Assembly (NCBI RefSeq): GCF_022549695.1
Contig: NZ_JAKZGS010000003.1
Location: 62,001 to 126,000 of the forward strand
Reading direction: 5' to 3'
Origin: Belliella calami
Lineage (GTDB): Bacteria > Bacteroidota > Bacteroidia > Cytophagales > Cyclobacteriaceae
Length of the DNA stretch: 64,000 nucleotides
Positions within the stretch are counted from its first letter, which is position 1, and each line of letters begins with the position of its first letter. The notes beneath the pieces were generated by a model. That model saw nothing but the letters and a program-made list of their open reading frames with translations. It was not told the DNA's origin and ran no database searches. The translations under genes and the position numbers were made by a program. Of the stretch, positions 25,102-34,272 are shown in pieces.

Positions 25102-25332
25102 TTATTTCCCCTCAGGTTTGTAGATTGCTCCAGTAGCAAAGTCCACAATTAGGCTAGGTGCAAATAACACAAGATCAGCGATTAGCGCACCTACTCTCAC
25201 CTGCCTTTGTGGCTCACCTGGCCCCGGCTTAGTTCTTTGGTACTCTGTCACTGGCCCACCGAATATAGTAGCACAACTTGACATTGAAGCCATTATAAGG
25301 ACAATTGATAATAATTTGGCGATTTTTTTCAT
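25102..25332 (-). CDS. Small lipoprotein (76 residues)
   Basis: From MKKIAKLLSIVLIMASMSSC (25332) the protein has a lipoprotein signal with Cys20, followed by ATIFGGPVTEYQRTKPGPGE. The C-terminal half (GALIADLVLFAPSLIVDFAT, then GAIYKPEGK) is hydrophobic, with an Asp pair, and fits many short Bacteroidetes lipoproteins of the CATIFGG-type start. The frame stretches upstream to 25434 without a good start. It follows the RDD gene at 13 bases and ends at a good terminator. No function is known to me. Confidence 0.75.
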   Translation of the reverse strand: MKKIAKLLSIVLIMASMSSCATIFGGPVTEYQRTKPGPGEPQRQVRVGALIADLVLFAPSLIVDFATGAIYKPEGK

Positions 25333-25345
25333 TCGATATAATTGT

Positions 25346-25702
25346 TTAGGATTTGATAAGTATTGTTTGCGATAAATGATCGTGGAGACCTTTTTCTGAA
25401 ATAAAATAGGTGATGAAGTAAAAAGGTAAGCCACGTAGTAGGGTTCTAATTAGGATCTGGTAAAATTTTGGTTTTTCTAAAGAGTCTTTTTGTACTACTT
25501 TGGTTTTGGTGAGTATTTTACCAATTGTCTTACCCACAAAAAATTCAGTGGTAAAGTAATAAAGAAAGTAACAGGCAATCAATATGTTTTTCAGCATGCT
25601 CTCTTCAATAACACCTCTGAAAATCAAAAGTATTATTATGGAAAAAACAAAAAAGACTATAGTGTCCACTATAAAATTTGCTACCCTATATTTAAAATGC
25701 AT
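25346..25702 (-). CDS. RDD family membrane protein
   Basis: The 118-residue inner-membrane protein has three hydrophobic segments. The RDD signature is present in altered form: FIVDTIVFFVFS near the N-terminus, TIGKILTKTKVV after segment two, and LIRTLLRGLPFYFIT before the last segment, ending GLHDHLSQTILI, which matches the family end (hD-xx-s-T-xv). It is shorter than the usual 140-170 residues at the first loop. The role is unknown; RDD proteins have been linked to transport. It starts the two-gene unit with the small lipoprotein. Confidence 0.82.
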   Translation of the reverse strand: MHFKYRVANFIVDTIVFFVFSIIILLIFRGVIEESMLKNILIACYFLYYFTTEFFVGKTIGKILTKTKVVQKDSLEKPKFYQILIRTLLRGLPFYFITYFISEKGLHDHLSQTILIKS

Positions 25703-25774
25703 TATAATTTAATTTTCTACTAACATAATAATGATTAGTTTAAGGTGAAAGGATTGTTTGCGAATTTTTTTTAT

Positions 25775-25913
25775 GTGTATCCGCTTTCTTGCACGTAGCC
25801 AATCAATAGCATGTTTGATGGATGATTTGAGGTTCTGTTGACTATCGACCGGTGAAGAGAGTCCGTAACACTAAAAACCGCTTCTGAGCCAAAGTGCAAT
25901 ATTGATGATACTC
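25775..25913 (+). mobile_element. MITE-like dispersed element, copy C
   Basis: Starts GTGTATCCGCTTTCTTGCAC, nearly the same as copy A, and ends GATGATACTC (right repeat altered). The markers GCACGTAGCCAA and GGTTCTGTTGACT are present. It fills much of the gap between the RDD gene and tRNA-Arg. From 25914 to 26074 I see nothing further. Confidence 0.7.
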
Positions 25914-26074
25914 GTGTATTTTTTTCTACGTCTAGTATTATTTTGTAAAGCAAAATATTGAGCAATTTGTATAAAAAAATCTTTGAATCAACAGCTATGT
26001 TCTCTGCAAAGTTGGTGTCAATTGCTAAAATAAGGATGAAAAAAATTTTATTAAGTATCTGAAAAACAAACAAG

Positions 26075-26146
26075 TAGCCGCGCTAGGAATCGAACCTAGA
26101 TCTAGCGTTTAGGAAACGCTTGTTCTATCCATTGAACTACGCAGCC
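26075..26146 (-). tRNA. tRNA-Arg (anticodon CCU)
   Basis: Read on the minus strand: acceptor GGCTGCG pairs with CGCGGCT (two wobbles), D arm GTTC-GAAC, anticodon stem AGCGT-ACGCT with loop TTCCTAA giving anticodon CCT, a four-base variable loop, and T arm CTAGG-TTCGATT-CCTAG. CCA is not encoded. It decodes AGG. Confidence 0.93.
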
Positions 26147-26363
26147 ATTTTTTAAATTAAGAATCTTGAACTCCGAATTATGAATCGAGAATTCGATAGG
26201 CTCTTAGTTGTAATCCCGCATTTAACACAAGTAGCACATCTCTGTAACTTTGCTTTTTTTGCGAGATAGTACTCACTTGAGCCTTACTTCTCTACGCTCA
26301 CTCTCCAAAGAAACGCCAATTTAAACCAAAAAACATCAAACAAGCAAATATATTTCTGACTAC

Positions 26364-26395
26364 TTGTGACTTTCAAATTAAAAATCTTATCTTTG
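26364..26395 (+). promoter_or_regulatory. Promoter of the rpsP operon (Bacteroidetes type)
   Basis: A -7 box TATCTTTG (26388-26395) fits TAnnTTTG exactly, with TTG (26364-26366) 21 bases upstream as the -33 element. Start of transcription is expected around 26401, about 50 bases before rpsP. The upstream sequence to the tRNA (26147-26363) shows nothing else. Confidence 0.7.
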
Positions 26396-26450
26396 CAGTC
26401 CAAAAATTACGATGGACGAGATCCATCAATTCACTAAATATCAATAAAAT

Positions 26451-27017
26451 ATGGCAGTAAAAATCAGATTAGCGCGTAGAGGTAGAAAAAGAATGGCCAT
26501 CTATGACGTAGTAGTAGCTGATGCTAGAGCTCCACGTGATGGACGCTTTATCGAGAAATTGGGAACCTACAACCCAAACACTGACCCTGCATCTATCAAC
26601 ATCAACAATGAGCGTGCTCTACAGTGGTTGTTGAATGGAGCTCAGCCAACAGATACTGTTAAGGCTATGCTTTCTTATAGAGGTGTATTGTTGCAGAAAC
26701 ACCTTCAAATCGGTGTATTGAAAGGTGCTATTTCACAAGAAGATGCTGATAGCAAATTCGAAGCTTGGAAATCATCTAAAGATGAGTCTATCACTGGTAA
26801 AATGGATAAATTGACGCAAGCTAAAGCTGATGCTCGTCAGAAGGCTCTAGATGCTGAAGTAGCGAAAAACCAAGCTAGACTTGATGCAATCAAAGCAAGA
26901 GAAGATGAAGCGAAAGCTGCTGCTGCCGCTGAGGCTGCTGCTGCTGAAGCACCTGCTGCTGAAGAAGCAACAGAATCTCCTGAAGCTTCTGCTGAAGGTG
27001 AAGAAACTCAAGCTTAA
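26451..27017 (+). CDS. rpsP: 30S ribosomal protein S16 with extended C-terminus
   Basis: S16 is a small-subunit assembly protein. Residues 1-80 carry the family sequence ([39 protein letters not shown]). The protein is 188 residues, about twice the normal 80-90; the added part is a charged helix followed by an Ala/Glu tail (residues 150-188). This kind of extension is known for S16 of Bacteroidetes. First gene of rpsP-rimM-trmD-rplS, a conserved ribosome/tRNA modification operon, with the promoter just upstream. Confidence 0.96.
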   Translation: MAVKIRLARRGRKRMAIYDVVVADARAPRDGRFIEKLGTYNPNTDPASININNERALQWLLNGAQPTDTVKAMLSYRGVLLQKHLQIGVLKGAISQEDADSKFEAWKSSKDESITGKMDKLTQAKADARQKALDAEVAKNQARLDAIKAREDEAKAAAAAEAAAAEAPAAEEATESPEASAEGEETQA

Positions 27018-27032
27018 TATCCTATTTATACC

Positions 27033-27563
27033 ATGAACAAAGACAATTGCTTTCAATTGGGCTATATTTCTAAAGTTCATGGCCTTCATGGAGAAGTAAC
27101 AGTAGTACTGGATGTGGATTATCCAGAAGAATATGAAGACCTCAAGCATGTCTTTATCGACCAAAAATCCAGACTTGTTCCTTTCTTTCTTGAGTACTTC
27201 GATTTGCAGCCTAATAATAAAATGCTTGCAAAGTTTGAAGATCATGATACCATGGACGAGGCAGAGAAACTGGTAGGTTCTGAATTGTACCTCCCACTCA
27301 CGGCTTTGGCAGAATTGGAAGAGGATCAGTATTATTTCCATGAACTTATAGGATTCGAAGTCATAGATGAAAAACTCGGTTTGATCGGGGAAATAAAAGT
27401 CATCTACGATCTTCAAACCCAAGATTTGATAGGGTTAGACTACAAAGGAAAAGAAGTCCTGATACCTATTCAGGATGGTATTATCCAAAAAGTCGATAAG
27501 ACAGAGAAGAAAGTTTTCTGCTTGCTGCCCGAAGGATTACTTGAAATATACTTAGAAGACTAA
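27033..27563 (+). CDS. rimM: Ribosome maturation factor RimM
   Basis: RimM helps mature the 30S head domain and binds S19. The 176-residue protein has the N-terminal RimM domain ([16 protein letters not shown] at residues 8-23) and the C-terminal PRC barrel (from about 98, [14 protein letters not shown] to [12 protein letters not shown]). It follows rpsP by 15 bases and is one base from trmD, as in many bacteria. Confidence 0.95.
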   Translation: MNKDNCFQLGYISKVHGLHGEVTVVLDVDYPEEYEDLKHVFIDQKSRLVPFFLEYFDLQPNNKMLAKFEDHDTMDEAEKLVGSELYLPLTALAELEEDQYYFHELIGFEVIDEKLGLIGEIKVIYDLQTQDLIGLDYKGKEVLIPIQDGIIQKVDKTEKKVFCLLPEGLLEIYLED

Positions 27564-27564
27564 G

Positions 27565-28251
27565 ATGCGTATAGACATCATCACAGTTGTTCCCGGATTG
27601 TTAGATGGACCATTTGCACATTCCATTCTCAAGAGAGCGGAAGAAAAAGGGCTAGCTGAAGTAAGGGTTCACAATTTGAGAGATTACAGTACGAGCAGAC
27701 AGAAGCAAGTCGATGACTATGCATTTGGAGGCGGTGCTGGAATGGTCATGATGATCGAGCCTATTGCGCGTTGTATCGAAGCACTGCAAAGTGAAAGAGA
27801 GTATGATGAAGTCATTTACTTGACTCCTGATGGAGAGACATTCGACCAGTCAATGGCCAATGAACTTTCTCTAAAAGGAAATATGATCATGCTATGCGGA
27901 CATTATAAAGGTGTGGATGAAAGGGTAAGACAGAGATTCATTACAAGAGAGATCAGTATTGGAGATTTTGTCCTTTCAGGAGGAGAATTGGCAGCGGCAG
28001 TTTTGACTGATGCGATTATCCGATTGATTCCCGGAGTGCTCAATGATGAAACTTCAGCATTGACAGACTCATTTCAGGATGGATTATTAGCTCCACCGGT
28101 ATATACCAGACCAGCCGCTTACGATGGGATGGAAGTGCCTGAGATTTTACTTTCAGGCCATCAGGCAAAAATCGATGATTGGAGGTTTGAGCAATCGGTT
28201 CGCCGTACCAAAGAAAGAAGACCCGACCTGATGGAAGGCAAAGATTTCTGA
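27565..28251 (+). CDS. trmD: tRNA (guanine-N1-)-methyltransferase
   Basis: TrmD methylates G37 at N1 next to the anticodon, preventing +1 frameshifts. The 228-residue protein has the knotted SPOUT fold: [12 protein letters not shown] start, [12 protein letters not shown], and the knot loops [12 protein letters not shown] and [12 protein letters not shown] that hold S-adenosylmethionine. It starts one base after the rimM stop. The C-terminal helical part is complete ([18 protein letters not shown]). Confidence 0.97.
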   Translation: MRIDIITVVPGLLDGPFAHSILKRAEEKGLAEVRVHNLRDYSTSRQKQVDDYAFGGGAGMVMMIEPIARCIEALQSEREYDEVIYLTPDGETFDQSMANELSLKGNMIMLCGHYKGVDERVRQRFITREISIGDFVLSGGELAAAVLTDAIIRLIPGVLNDETSALTDSFQDGLLAPPVYTRPAAYDGMEVPEILLSGHQAKIDDWRFEQSVRRTKERRPDLMEGKDF

Positions 28252-28343
28252 AAGGCGATAACAGCATCAAGCGTTAAAATAAATGAATTCAACAGAAGAC
28301 TGCACTGAGGTGTAGTTGCTACAAGCACATAAAATACAAAGCT

Positions 28344-28715
28344 ATGAGCGAACTAATTAAATTTGTAGAAGCGGAATACAAAGAGCTAAGAGCTTCTTTC
28401 CCTTCTTTCAAGGCAGGTGATACCATCAATGTTCACGTAAAGATCAAAGAAGGTAACAAAGAGCGTGTTCAGCAGTTTCAAGGTACTGTAATACAAAGAA
28501 AAAATGTAAATACTAACGGTGAAACTTTCACTGTAAGAAAAATCTCTAACGGAATCGGTGTGGAAAGAATTTTCCCAATCCTTTCTCCTTCAATCGACAA
28601 GATCGAATTGTTAAGAGAAGGTAGAGTTAGAAGAGCTAGATTGTTCTACTTGAGAGGACGTCAAGGTAAAGCTGCTAAGATCAGAGAAAAAATCAGAGTG
28701 AGAAAAGACGCTTAA
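28344..28715 (+). CDS. rplS: 50S ribosomal protein L19
   Basis: L19 lies at the 30S-50S interface. The 123-residue protein has the family motifs [27 protein letters not shown] and [20 protein letters not shown]. It follows trmD by 92 bases, the last gene of the operon, and ends at a strong terminator. Confidence 0.97.
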   Translation: MSELIKFVEAEYKELRASFPSFKAGDTINVHVKIKEGNKERVQQFQGTVIQRKNVNTNGETFTVRKISNGIGVERIFPILSPSIDKIELLREGRVRRARLFYLRGRQGKAAKIREKIRVRKDA

Positions 28716-28733
28716 GGTGTCTTCATTACCAAA

Positions 28734-28771
28734 AACAAAAAAGGAAACCCGAAAAGGTTTCCTTTTTTGTT
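28734..28771 (+). terminator. Terminator of the rpsP-rplS operon
   Basis: AACAAAAAAGGAAACC pairs perfectly with GGTTTCCTTTTTTGTT around CGAAAA; the T run follows the GC part of the stem. Confidence 0.9.
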
Positions 28772-28885
28772 ATCGGGATTTCAGCTCTATTAGATTTTTT
28801 TTTGAGTATTAAATAAATTTAAGTTTAGGAATGAAGTTTTATTTCAATTTATCCACCTGACAACTATAACTACACAAAAAAATAA

Positions 28886-28914
28886 GGTTTCGCTCCATGA
28901 TTTGTTTATCTTTG
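28886..28914 (+). promoter_or_regulatory. Probable promoter of gltX
   Basis: The -7 box TATCTTTG at 28907-28914 fits TAnnTTTG; about 20 bases upstream there is only a weak GGTTT. The distance to the gltX ATG is about 70 bases. Confidence 0.55.
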
Positions 28915-28983
28915 CTGATTGATATTTGAAGAAGTCATTGCAAGAGTAAACACTGAATTTTCAAAAAAAGAAAATCACGAAAA

Positions 28984-30522
28984 ATGAATAGAGAAGTACG
29001 CGTTAGATTTGCACCATCTCCGACAGGAGCTTTACATATAGGAGGAGTTAGAACTGCTCTTTACAACTATCTTTTTGCCAAAAAAATGGGAGGTAAGTTT
29101 CTTCTGAGAATTGAAGATACAGACCAAACTCGTTTTGTGCCTGGTGCTGAGGAATATATTCAAAAATCACTGGAATGGTTAGGTATTTCTCCAGAAGAAA
29201 GCCCTTGGAATCCCGGTGATTGCGGTCCTTACCGACAGTCGGAACGCAAGCCTATGTACATGCAATATGCCATGGATTTGGTGGAAAAAGGCCACGCCTA
29301 TTATGCTTTTGATACTTCTGAAGAATTGGATGCGATGCGTGAAAGATTGACTGCGGCAAGGGTAGTGTCTCCTCAGTATAACTCTATCACTAGGACCCAA
29401 ATGAAAAATTCCCTTACGCTTCCTGAAGATGAAGTGAAAGAGAGATTGGCTTCCGGTGAACCGTATGTGATTAGAATAAAAATCCCAAGAAAAGAAGAAG
29501 TTAGACTTAATGATATGATTCGCGGTTGGGTGATGGTTCATTCCAATACTTTGGATGACAAAGTCCTGATGAAATCAGATGGAATGCCGACATATCACTT
29601 GGCAAATATTGTCGATGATCACCTTATGGGAATCACTCATGTGATTAGAGGAGAAGAATGGCTGCCATCTGCACCGCTTCACGTGTTGCTTTATAAATAT
29701 TTTGGCTGGGAAGATACCATGCCACAGTTCGCGCATTTGCCACTTTTGTTGAAACCTGACGGAAATGGCAAGTTATCCAAAAGAGATGCCGACAAACACG
29801 GTTTTCCTATATTCCCAATGGACTGGACAGATCCAAATTCAGGAGATAAGGCAAGTGGATTCAAAGAAGAAGGGTATCTTCCTGATGCTTTTTTGAACTT
29901 TTTGGCATTCCTAGGTTGGAATCCGGGAGACCATAGAGAGATTTTCTCCTTGGATGAATTAGTGGAAGCATTTACCATTGATAGGATAGGAAAGTCAGGT
30001 ACCAAATTCGATATCAATAAGGCCAAGTGGTACAATGAACAGTATCTTAGAAACAAATCTGATGATGAATTGGCAGGCTTCCTGATTTCAGATGTGGTAA
30101 AGGAAGGGCTTTCTGTAGATTTGGCAAAAGCCGCTCAAATAGTAGCAATCATGAAAGAAAGAGCAACCTTCCCATCCGATCTATGGAAAGAAGGCAAATT
30201 CATGCTGATCGCCCCAATAAGTTTTGACGATAATGTAGCTTCCAAAAAGTGGAATGCTGATGCTGTTACTGTTTTGAGCACTTATAGAGAAAAATTGGCT
30301 AACTTCGAAGATGCACTCACTCCGGAATCAGCCAAAGCGTTGTTGGAGACATCTGCAGAGGAGAATGAAATCAAGTTTGGCAAAGTCATGCAAGTCGTAC
30401 GTTTGGCAATCACAGGTGTAGGAGCAGGCCCCGATTTGATGGCTGTATTTGCGATTCTAGGTAAGGAAGAATTGATGAATAGAATATCTTTTGCATTGGA
30501 CACGTTAAAGATTCAAGCATAA
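28984..30522 (+). CDS. gltX: Glutamate--tRNA ligase
   Basis: Class I synthetase that charges tRNA-Glu. The 512-residue protein has the HIGH motif in SPTGALHIGGVRTALYNYLF, the LRIEDTDQTRF segment, GWMVH-type domain GWVMVHSNTLDDKVLMKSDG, HVIRGEEWLPS and the KMSKS-like KLSKRDADKHGFP. The C-terminal anticodon domain is helical. There is no second copy in the window and no glutaminyl enzyme. The 77-residue conserved protein follows at 55 bases. Confidence 0.97.
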   Translation: MNREVRVRFAPSPTGALHIGGVRTALYNYLFAKKMGGKFLLRIEDTDQTRFVPGAEEYIQKSLEWLGISPEESPWNPGDCGPYRQSERKPMYMQYAMDLVEKGHAYYAFDTSEELDAMRERLTAARVVSPQYNSITRTQMKNSLTLPEDEVKERLASGEPYVIRIKIPRKEEVRLNDMIRGWVMVHSNTLDDKVLMKSDGMPTYHLANIVDDHLMGITHVIRGEEWLPSAPLHVLLYKYFGWEDTMPQFAHLPLLLKPDGNGKLSKRDADKHGFPIFPMDWTDPNSGDKASGFKEEGYLPDAFLNFLAFLGWNPGDHREIFSLDELVEAFTIDRIGKSGTKFDINKAKWYNEQYLRNKSDDELAGFLISDVVKEGLSVDLAKAAQIVAIMKERATFPSDLWKEGKFMLIAPISFDDNVASKKWNADAVTVLSTYREKLANFEDALTPESAKALLETSAEENEIKFGKVMQVVRLAITGVGAGPDLMAVFAILGKEELMNRISFALDTLKIQA

Positions 30523-30577
30523 ACATAAATCTGAAAGCAGCAGTGAAATGCTGCTTTCAGATATAATCAATAAGAAA

Positions 30578-30781
30578 ATGGCGAAGAAACCCAAAAAAGA
30601 AGAGAACCCAAAAGTTCACAAAGACCTTGAAGGCTTCCAAATGAATATTGATTCCTTTGGTGAGATTTCGAGCAGTTTTCCTATTGACAAGCTCAATGAG
30701 TTTTTGAACAACAATGTCGAAGACAAAAAATTGAAGGATAGAGAAGATATCGATGCTATCAAGAAAGGAAAAAAGAAATAG
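30578..30781 (+). CDS. Small conserved charged protein
   Basis: From MAKKPKKEENPKVHKDLEGF (30578) the protein has 67 residues; the frame's first ATG at 30548 adds 10 residues, which are less likely. It is highly charged, with an acidic middle (GFQMNIDSFGEISSSFPIDK) and a basic tail (KKGKKK). It resembles short proteins often found beside gltX in Cytophagales; no function is known to me. The next gene begins 10 bases after its stop. Confidence 0.7.
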   Translation: MAKKPKKEENPKVHKDLEGFQMNIDSFGEISSSFPIDKLNEFLNNNVEDKKLKDREDIDAIKKGKKK

Positions 30782-30791
30782 CTTGGTGGGG

Positions 30792-31451
30792 ATGCATAAG
30801 ACCTTTATCTTGTTTTTATTATTGTTTGCTGGTGTAGTCAATGAGAATCTTATTGCCCAAACGAGCATTGGCTTTAGGGGTGGATACTCTACTTCTAACT
30901 ATAGCTATAGATTTAGGCCGGGTTCAATAGTCACGAGGACAGGAGGCATCACAGCTCCCACATATAGTTTGATCATTGAACAGTTTCTAGCCAAAAATGC
31001 AGGTGCTCAAATAGAAATCCAATACCTACAATTAGGCTATACACAAAGGGATACATTGGAAAGAACAAATCAAACTACTTTTGATTTTGTCAAAATTCCA
31101 TTTATGTCTAATTTTTATTTTGGAAACAAAGGGAGGTTTCATATTAAATTGGGAACACACCTTGGATACATGCTGAATGTATCTGACCCAATTAGAGAGT
31201 ACGATACACCCGGTGTCTTGCCCACATATGGGGGAGAAGGCGACAGGCCAAGGAAGCTTCTTTATGGCCTCTCTGCAGGGGCTGGATTGTCCAAGCTTTT
31301 TGGTAAAAGTACATTAGCTGGTGAGGTGCGGTTTTCTTATGATTTCAATAGACCTGAGAGGCAAAACCGTGTTTTTGACATGACCTCTACCAACATTGAG
31401 ATTACAATGAGTTACCTATTTCAAATAATTAAACCGAAGTGGCAAAATTAG
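30792..31451 (+). CDS. Outer-membrane beta-barrel protein (PorT/OmpA-like barrel)
   Basis: From MHKTFILFLLLFAGVVNENL (30792) there is a signal peptide ending before QTSIGFRGGYSTSNYSYRF. The 219-residue protein alternates aromatic strands (SLIIEQFLAKNAGAQIEIQY, VKIPFMSNFYFGNKGRFHIK, IEITMSYLFQI) as in the outer-membrane beta-barrel family OMP_b-brl_2. The chosen start avoids the overlap of 30753. Its role is unknown; the final strand ends in PKWQN. Confidence 0.8.
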   Translation: MHKTFILFLLLFAGVVNENLIAQTSIGFRGGYSTSNYSYRFRPGSIVTRTGGITAPTYSLIIEQFLAKNAGAQIEIQYLQLGYTQRDTLERTNQTTFDFVKIPFMSNFYFGNKGRFHIKLGTHLGYMLNVSDPIREYDTPGVLPTYGGEGDRPRKLLYGLSAGAGLSKLFGKSTLAGEVRFSYDFNRPERQNRVFDMTSTNIEITMSYLFQIIKPKWQN

Positions 31452-31519
31452 CGAAAAAAGGAACTATTTAGCTTGCTTGCTGTTATCACTTACAAACTAC
31501 AAAATCAATCATTTAGATT

Positions 31520-32101
31520 ATGTTACAAGCACAAAAAAGACCGACTACAATATATATGGAAGCCAATCCTAACCCAAATTCCCTGAAATTTGTGGTGAAT
31601 TTCATGTTGGCTGATGAAGGAGTTAGCTTCGATTACCCAAATCAAGAAAGTACTGAAAATTCGCCACTTGCAAATGAACTTTTTAATTTTGCTGCGGTAG
31701 ATAGGGTTTTTATAGCTTCTAATTTTGTGACTGTCACCAAAAAAGAAGATGTAGAATGGCTTGAACTTCAAGACATTGTTAGGAATCATATCAAAACTTA
31801 TCTGGAATCGGGTAAGGCGCCCGTAAATGCAGAATTTGATAAGGATCCATTATTTGATGAAAACGATTCTGAAGTAGTTAAGAAAATCAAAGGTATTTTG
31901 GATGAGTACATCAGGCCTGCTGTAGAGCAAGATGGTGGTGCGATCGTTTTCCATAGTTTTCAGGATGGAATTGTCAAAGTTTTGCTGCAAGGAAGTTGCT
32001 CAGGCTGTCCATCAAGTACAGTGACGCTCAAAGCAGGGATTGAAAATCTACTAACTAGGATGCTTCCAGAAGTGAAGGAAGTGCAAGCAGAGGGAGTATA
32101 A
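31520..32101 (+). CDS. Iron-sulfur cluster carrier, NfuA/Nfu type
   Basis: The 193-residue protein has an N-terminal Nfu_N domain (IYMEANPNPNSLKFVVN, residues 11-27, to about 95) and a C-terminal NifU-like domain with the cluster-binding pair GSCSGCPSST (about residues 155-165) after IRPAVEQDGGAIVFH. It should carry and deliver 4Fe-4S clusters. The DUF3810 gene starts 4 bases after its stop. Confidence 0.93.
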   Translation: MLQAQKRPTTIYMEANPNPNSLKFVVNFMLADEGVSFDYPNQESTENSPLANELFNFAAVDRVFIASNFVTVTKKEDVEWLELQDIVRNHIKTYLESGKAPVNAEFDKDPLFDENDSEVVKKIKGILDEYIRPAVEQDGGAIVFHSFQDGIVKVLLQGSCSGCPSSTVTLKAGIENLLTRMLPEVKEVQAEGV

Positions 32102-32105
32102 CCTG

Positions 32106-33194
32106 ATGTTTCGCGGCAATTGGACTTGGACAATATTAGGCCTGATCAGTATTCTGATCAGGCATTTTGCACTTAAATCCCCAGAAAAAACAGAAGAACT
32201 TTATTCCCGAAAATTTTTTCCTGGAGTAAGAAATCTCATTGATTTAACCCTCTCCAAATTGCCTTTCGCTACAGTATATATTTTTATAGCATCGGTTTTT
32301 TTGTTTATTGGGATTTTTATTTTCCATTTTATCAAAAAGAATGGTTGGAAATATAAGTTAGGATTTACAATCAGGTCAATTTTCAATTATTTGGGAGCAT
32401 TGATTTTTTTCTTTTTGGTCTTATGGGGATTCAATTACCAAAGGATTCCTGTATTTGAGCAAATAGGTATGACTCCTGCCCCTATGGACGAGCAGCAGTT
32501 GATCGGGGAAATGGAACTTACGCGGAATATCCTGAACCAACTTAGATCTGATATTCAAAACGATACTTTGCCAATAGAGTCAATCATGGATTACAATGAT
32601 CTTGAGAAATTGGTCAGAGGGAATATGCGAGAGCATCTGTACCTCTTGGGAATGAATTTCACTGGAGAACCTCGTACAAAGCAATTTTATCCTGCGGGAT
32701 TTATGCGTAAGATGGGAATATTGGGTATTTATTTTCCATATACTGGAGAGAGTTATATCGACCCGACCCTTCATCCACTAGAAAAACCTTTTACTATAGC
32801 CCATGAAATGGCCCATAGCTATGGTGTGACTGATGAAGGTGAAGCTAACTTCATCGCTTGGGTCATTGGCTCAAACAGTGATGATGTCCTCCTCCAATAT
32901 TCAGCACAATTAAAATTACTTCGCTATCAAATGAATGATTTATATAGAATGTCTAAGCAATTATATACACATTTTTATAAAACTATTCCGATTGGAATTA
33001 GAAATGACTTAATCTCAATTAGTAAAAATTCTGAGAAGTATAAACCTATTAATTTGGAGTTGAGTAGAAAATCTAACGACTTGTTTCTCAAGACACAAGG
33101 TGTGAAAGCAGGAGTTATGAGTTACCAACAACTGCCAATGCTCGCTTATGCATGGAGAATTCGCCTTAAGGCAATGGGTCAACTGTATCAGTGA
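32106..33194 (+). CDS. DUF3810 membrane metalloprotease-like protein
   Basis: The 362-residue protein has three hydrophobic segments in the first 120 residues, then a soluble part with FTIAHEMAHSYGVTDEGEAN (HExxH, with Glu further on as in zinc peptidases) around residue 235. This pattern is typical of DUF3810. It could be a membrane-anchored zinc peptidase with an unknown substrate. It is probably co-transcribed with the Nfu gene (4-base gap). Confidence 0.85.
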   Translation: MFRGNWTWTILGLISILIRHFALKSPEKTEELYSRKFFPGVRNLIDLTLSKLPFATVYIFIASVFLFIGIFIFHFIKKNGWKYKLGFTIRSIFNYLGALIFFFLVLWGFNYQRIPVFEQIGMTPAPMDEQQLIGEMELTRNILNQLRSDIQNDTLPIESIMDYNDLEKLVRGNMREHLYLLGMNFTGEPRTKQFYPAGFMRKMGILGIYFPYTGESYIDPTLHPLEKPFTIAHEMAHSYGVTDEGEANFIAWVIGSNSDDVLLQYSAQLKLLRYQMNDLYRMSKQLYTHFYKTIPIGIRNDLISISKNSEKYKPINLELSRKSNDLFLKTQGVKAGVMSYQQLPMLAYAWRIRLKAMGQLYQ

Positions 33195-33279
33195 TTTTTT
33201 CGTACATCTTTGTCAGATTAAAGAGTCTAATTATAGATTGTTAAATTAAATTATTAATTTCAGCAAAATTTGAGTAAGT

Positions 33280-34179
33280 ATGAATAAAATAGTTTGCGTT
33301 TTATTGGTTGCCCTTTTCTCACCTTTTTTAGTAGATGCGCAAGTGAGGCTGTATACCCAAGAAGATAGAAAAGGAAACAAAGTTCTGATTTCAGAGAATA
33401 AAGATTTTTTTTCTTATTCAGTAATAATTGATTTGATTGAGTTTGAAAACCTTGATACTAGAGAAGTAAGTGGGAGGTATTTTATAGCCAAGCCCGGTAA
33501 AAATGTACTTGCGAAAATGAAAGTTAAAGATTCTAAAAAAGAATCAAATTTGGAATTTAATAGCCAAATAGTCAGAGGAAAATACAATCCTGATTTTAAA
33601 GATAAAATCCCTTTTTTACTGCCTGTAAAAGAGGGATTAGAAGTAAAGGTCTCAAAGGTTATTTCCGATGGGGTGGTAAGCTATGATGATCTGGACAAAA
33701 AGAGTGCAGGTGTCTTGATTCATTTTAATGAACCTACTTTCATTTGTGCTCCAAGAAAAGGAATTGTAACCAAAATTGTTGATGGTTCTGCGAGTGGATT
33801 CAATCAGATTGATTTCGATGAAGAAGATAACTACATTGAATTTTATCATGAAGACGGCACTTTTTCTAGATTATATGTATTTAAATCAAAAACCTTAAGG
33901 ATTAAGGTAGGAGATACTGTTTATCCTGGTATGGAGTTGGCTGAATCAGCTGTTTTGAACCAACAATCTGAGCCCTATGTTAGATTTGTTAGGCTTCTGA
34001 CAATCAGGGAAGGATATGAATTTAAGCAAAGAAATGAAGAGGTTGCTTTCGTAAGTAGCGCCAATTCTAGTTTGAAACCAGAAAATGGTTTTAAAATGAT
34101 CTCTGTACATCCTGAAAGATGGATAATGTCAGAGATGACAAAAAAGGAGATCAAAAAATATTTACCCCTTATTAAATAA
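33280..34179 (+). CDS. Exported M23-like protein that lacks zinc ligands
   Basis: The 299-residue protein has a signal peptide (MNKIVCVLLVALFSPFLVDAQ). Residues about 155-235 resemble an LytM/M23 barrel: IHFNEPTFICAPRKGIVTKI, then NYIEFYHEDGTFSRLYVFKS, then IKVGDTVYPGMELAES. In active members the first motif has an HxxxD and the later YxHL; here the last is YVFK, so zinc binding is improbable. It could be a regulator or a peptidoglycan binder like EnvC-type proteins. It stands alone with its own terminator. Confidence 0.75.
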   Translation: MNKIVCVLLVALFSPFLVDAQVRLYTQEDRKGNKVLISENKDFFSYSVIIDLIEFENLDTREVSGRYFIAKPGKNVLAKMKVKDSKKESNLEFNSQIVRGKYNPDFKDKIPFLLPVKEGLEVKVSKVISDGVVSYDDLDKKSAGVLIHFNEPTFICAPRKGIVTKIVDGSASGFNQIDFDEEDNYIEFYHEDGTFSRLYVFKSKTLRIKVGDTVYPGMELAESAVLNQQSEPYVRFVRLLTIREGYEFKQRNEEVAFVSSANSSLKPENGFKMISVHPERWIMSEMTKKEIKKYLPLIK

Positions 34180-34194
34180 AGGGGTATTTTTTTT
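34163..34194 (+). terminator. Terminator overlapping the stop codon of the M23-like gene
   Basis: TACCCCTT (34163-34170) pairs with AAGGGGTA (34179-34186), followed by eight T. The stop TAA is at the loop edge (34177-34179). Confidence 0.85.
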
Positions 34195-34272
34195 CTATAA
34201 GAAAGTTGGTTTCTTTGATCCCAATGGAATCATCATGCCACCAGCATGCTCGGATTATTATTTTTCTAAGAC

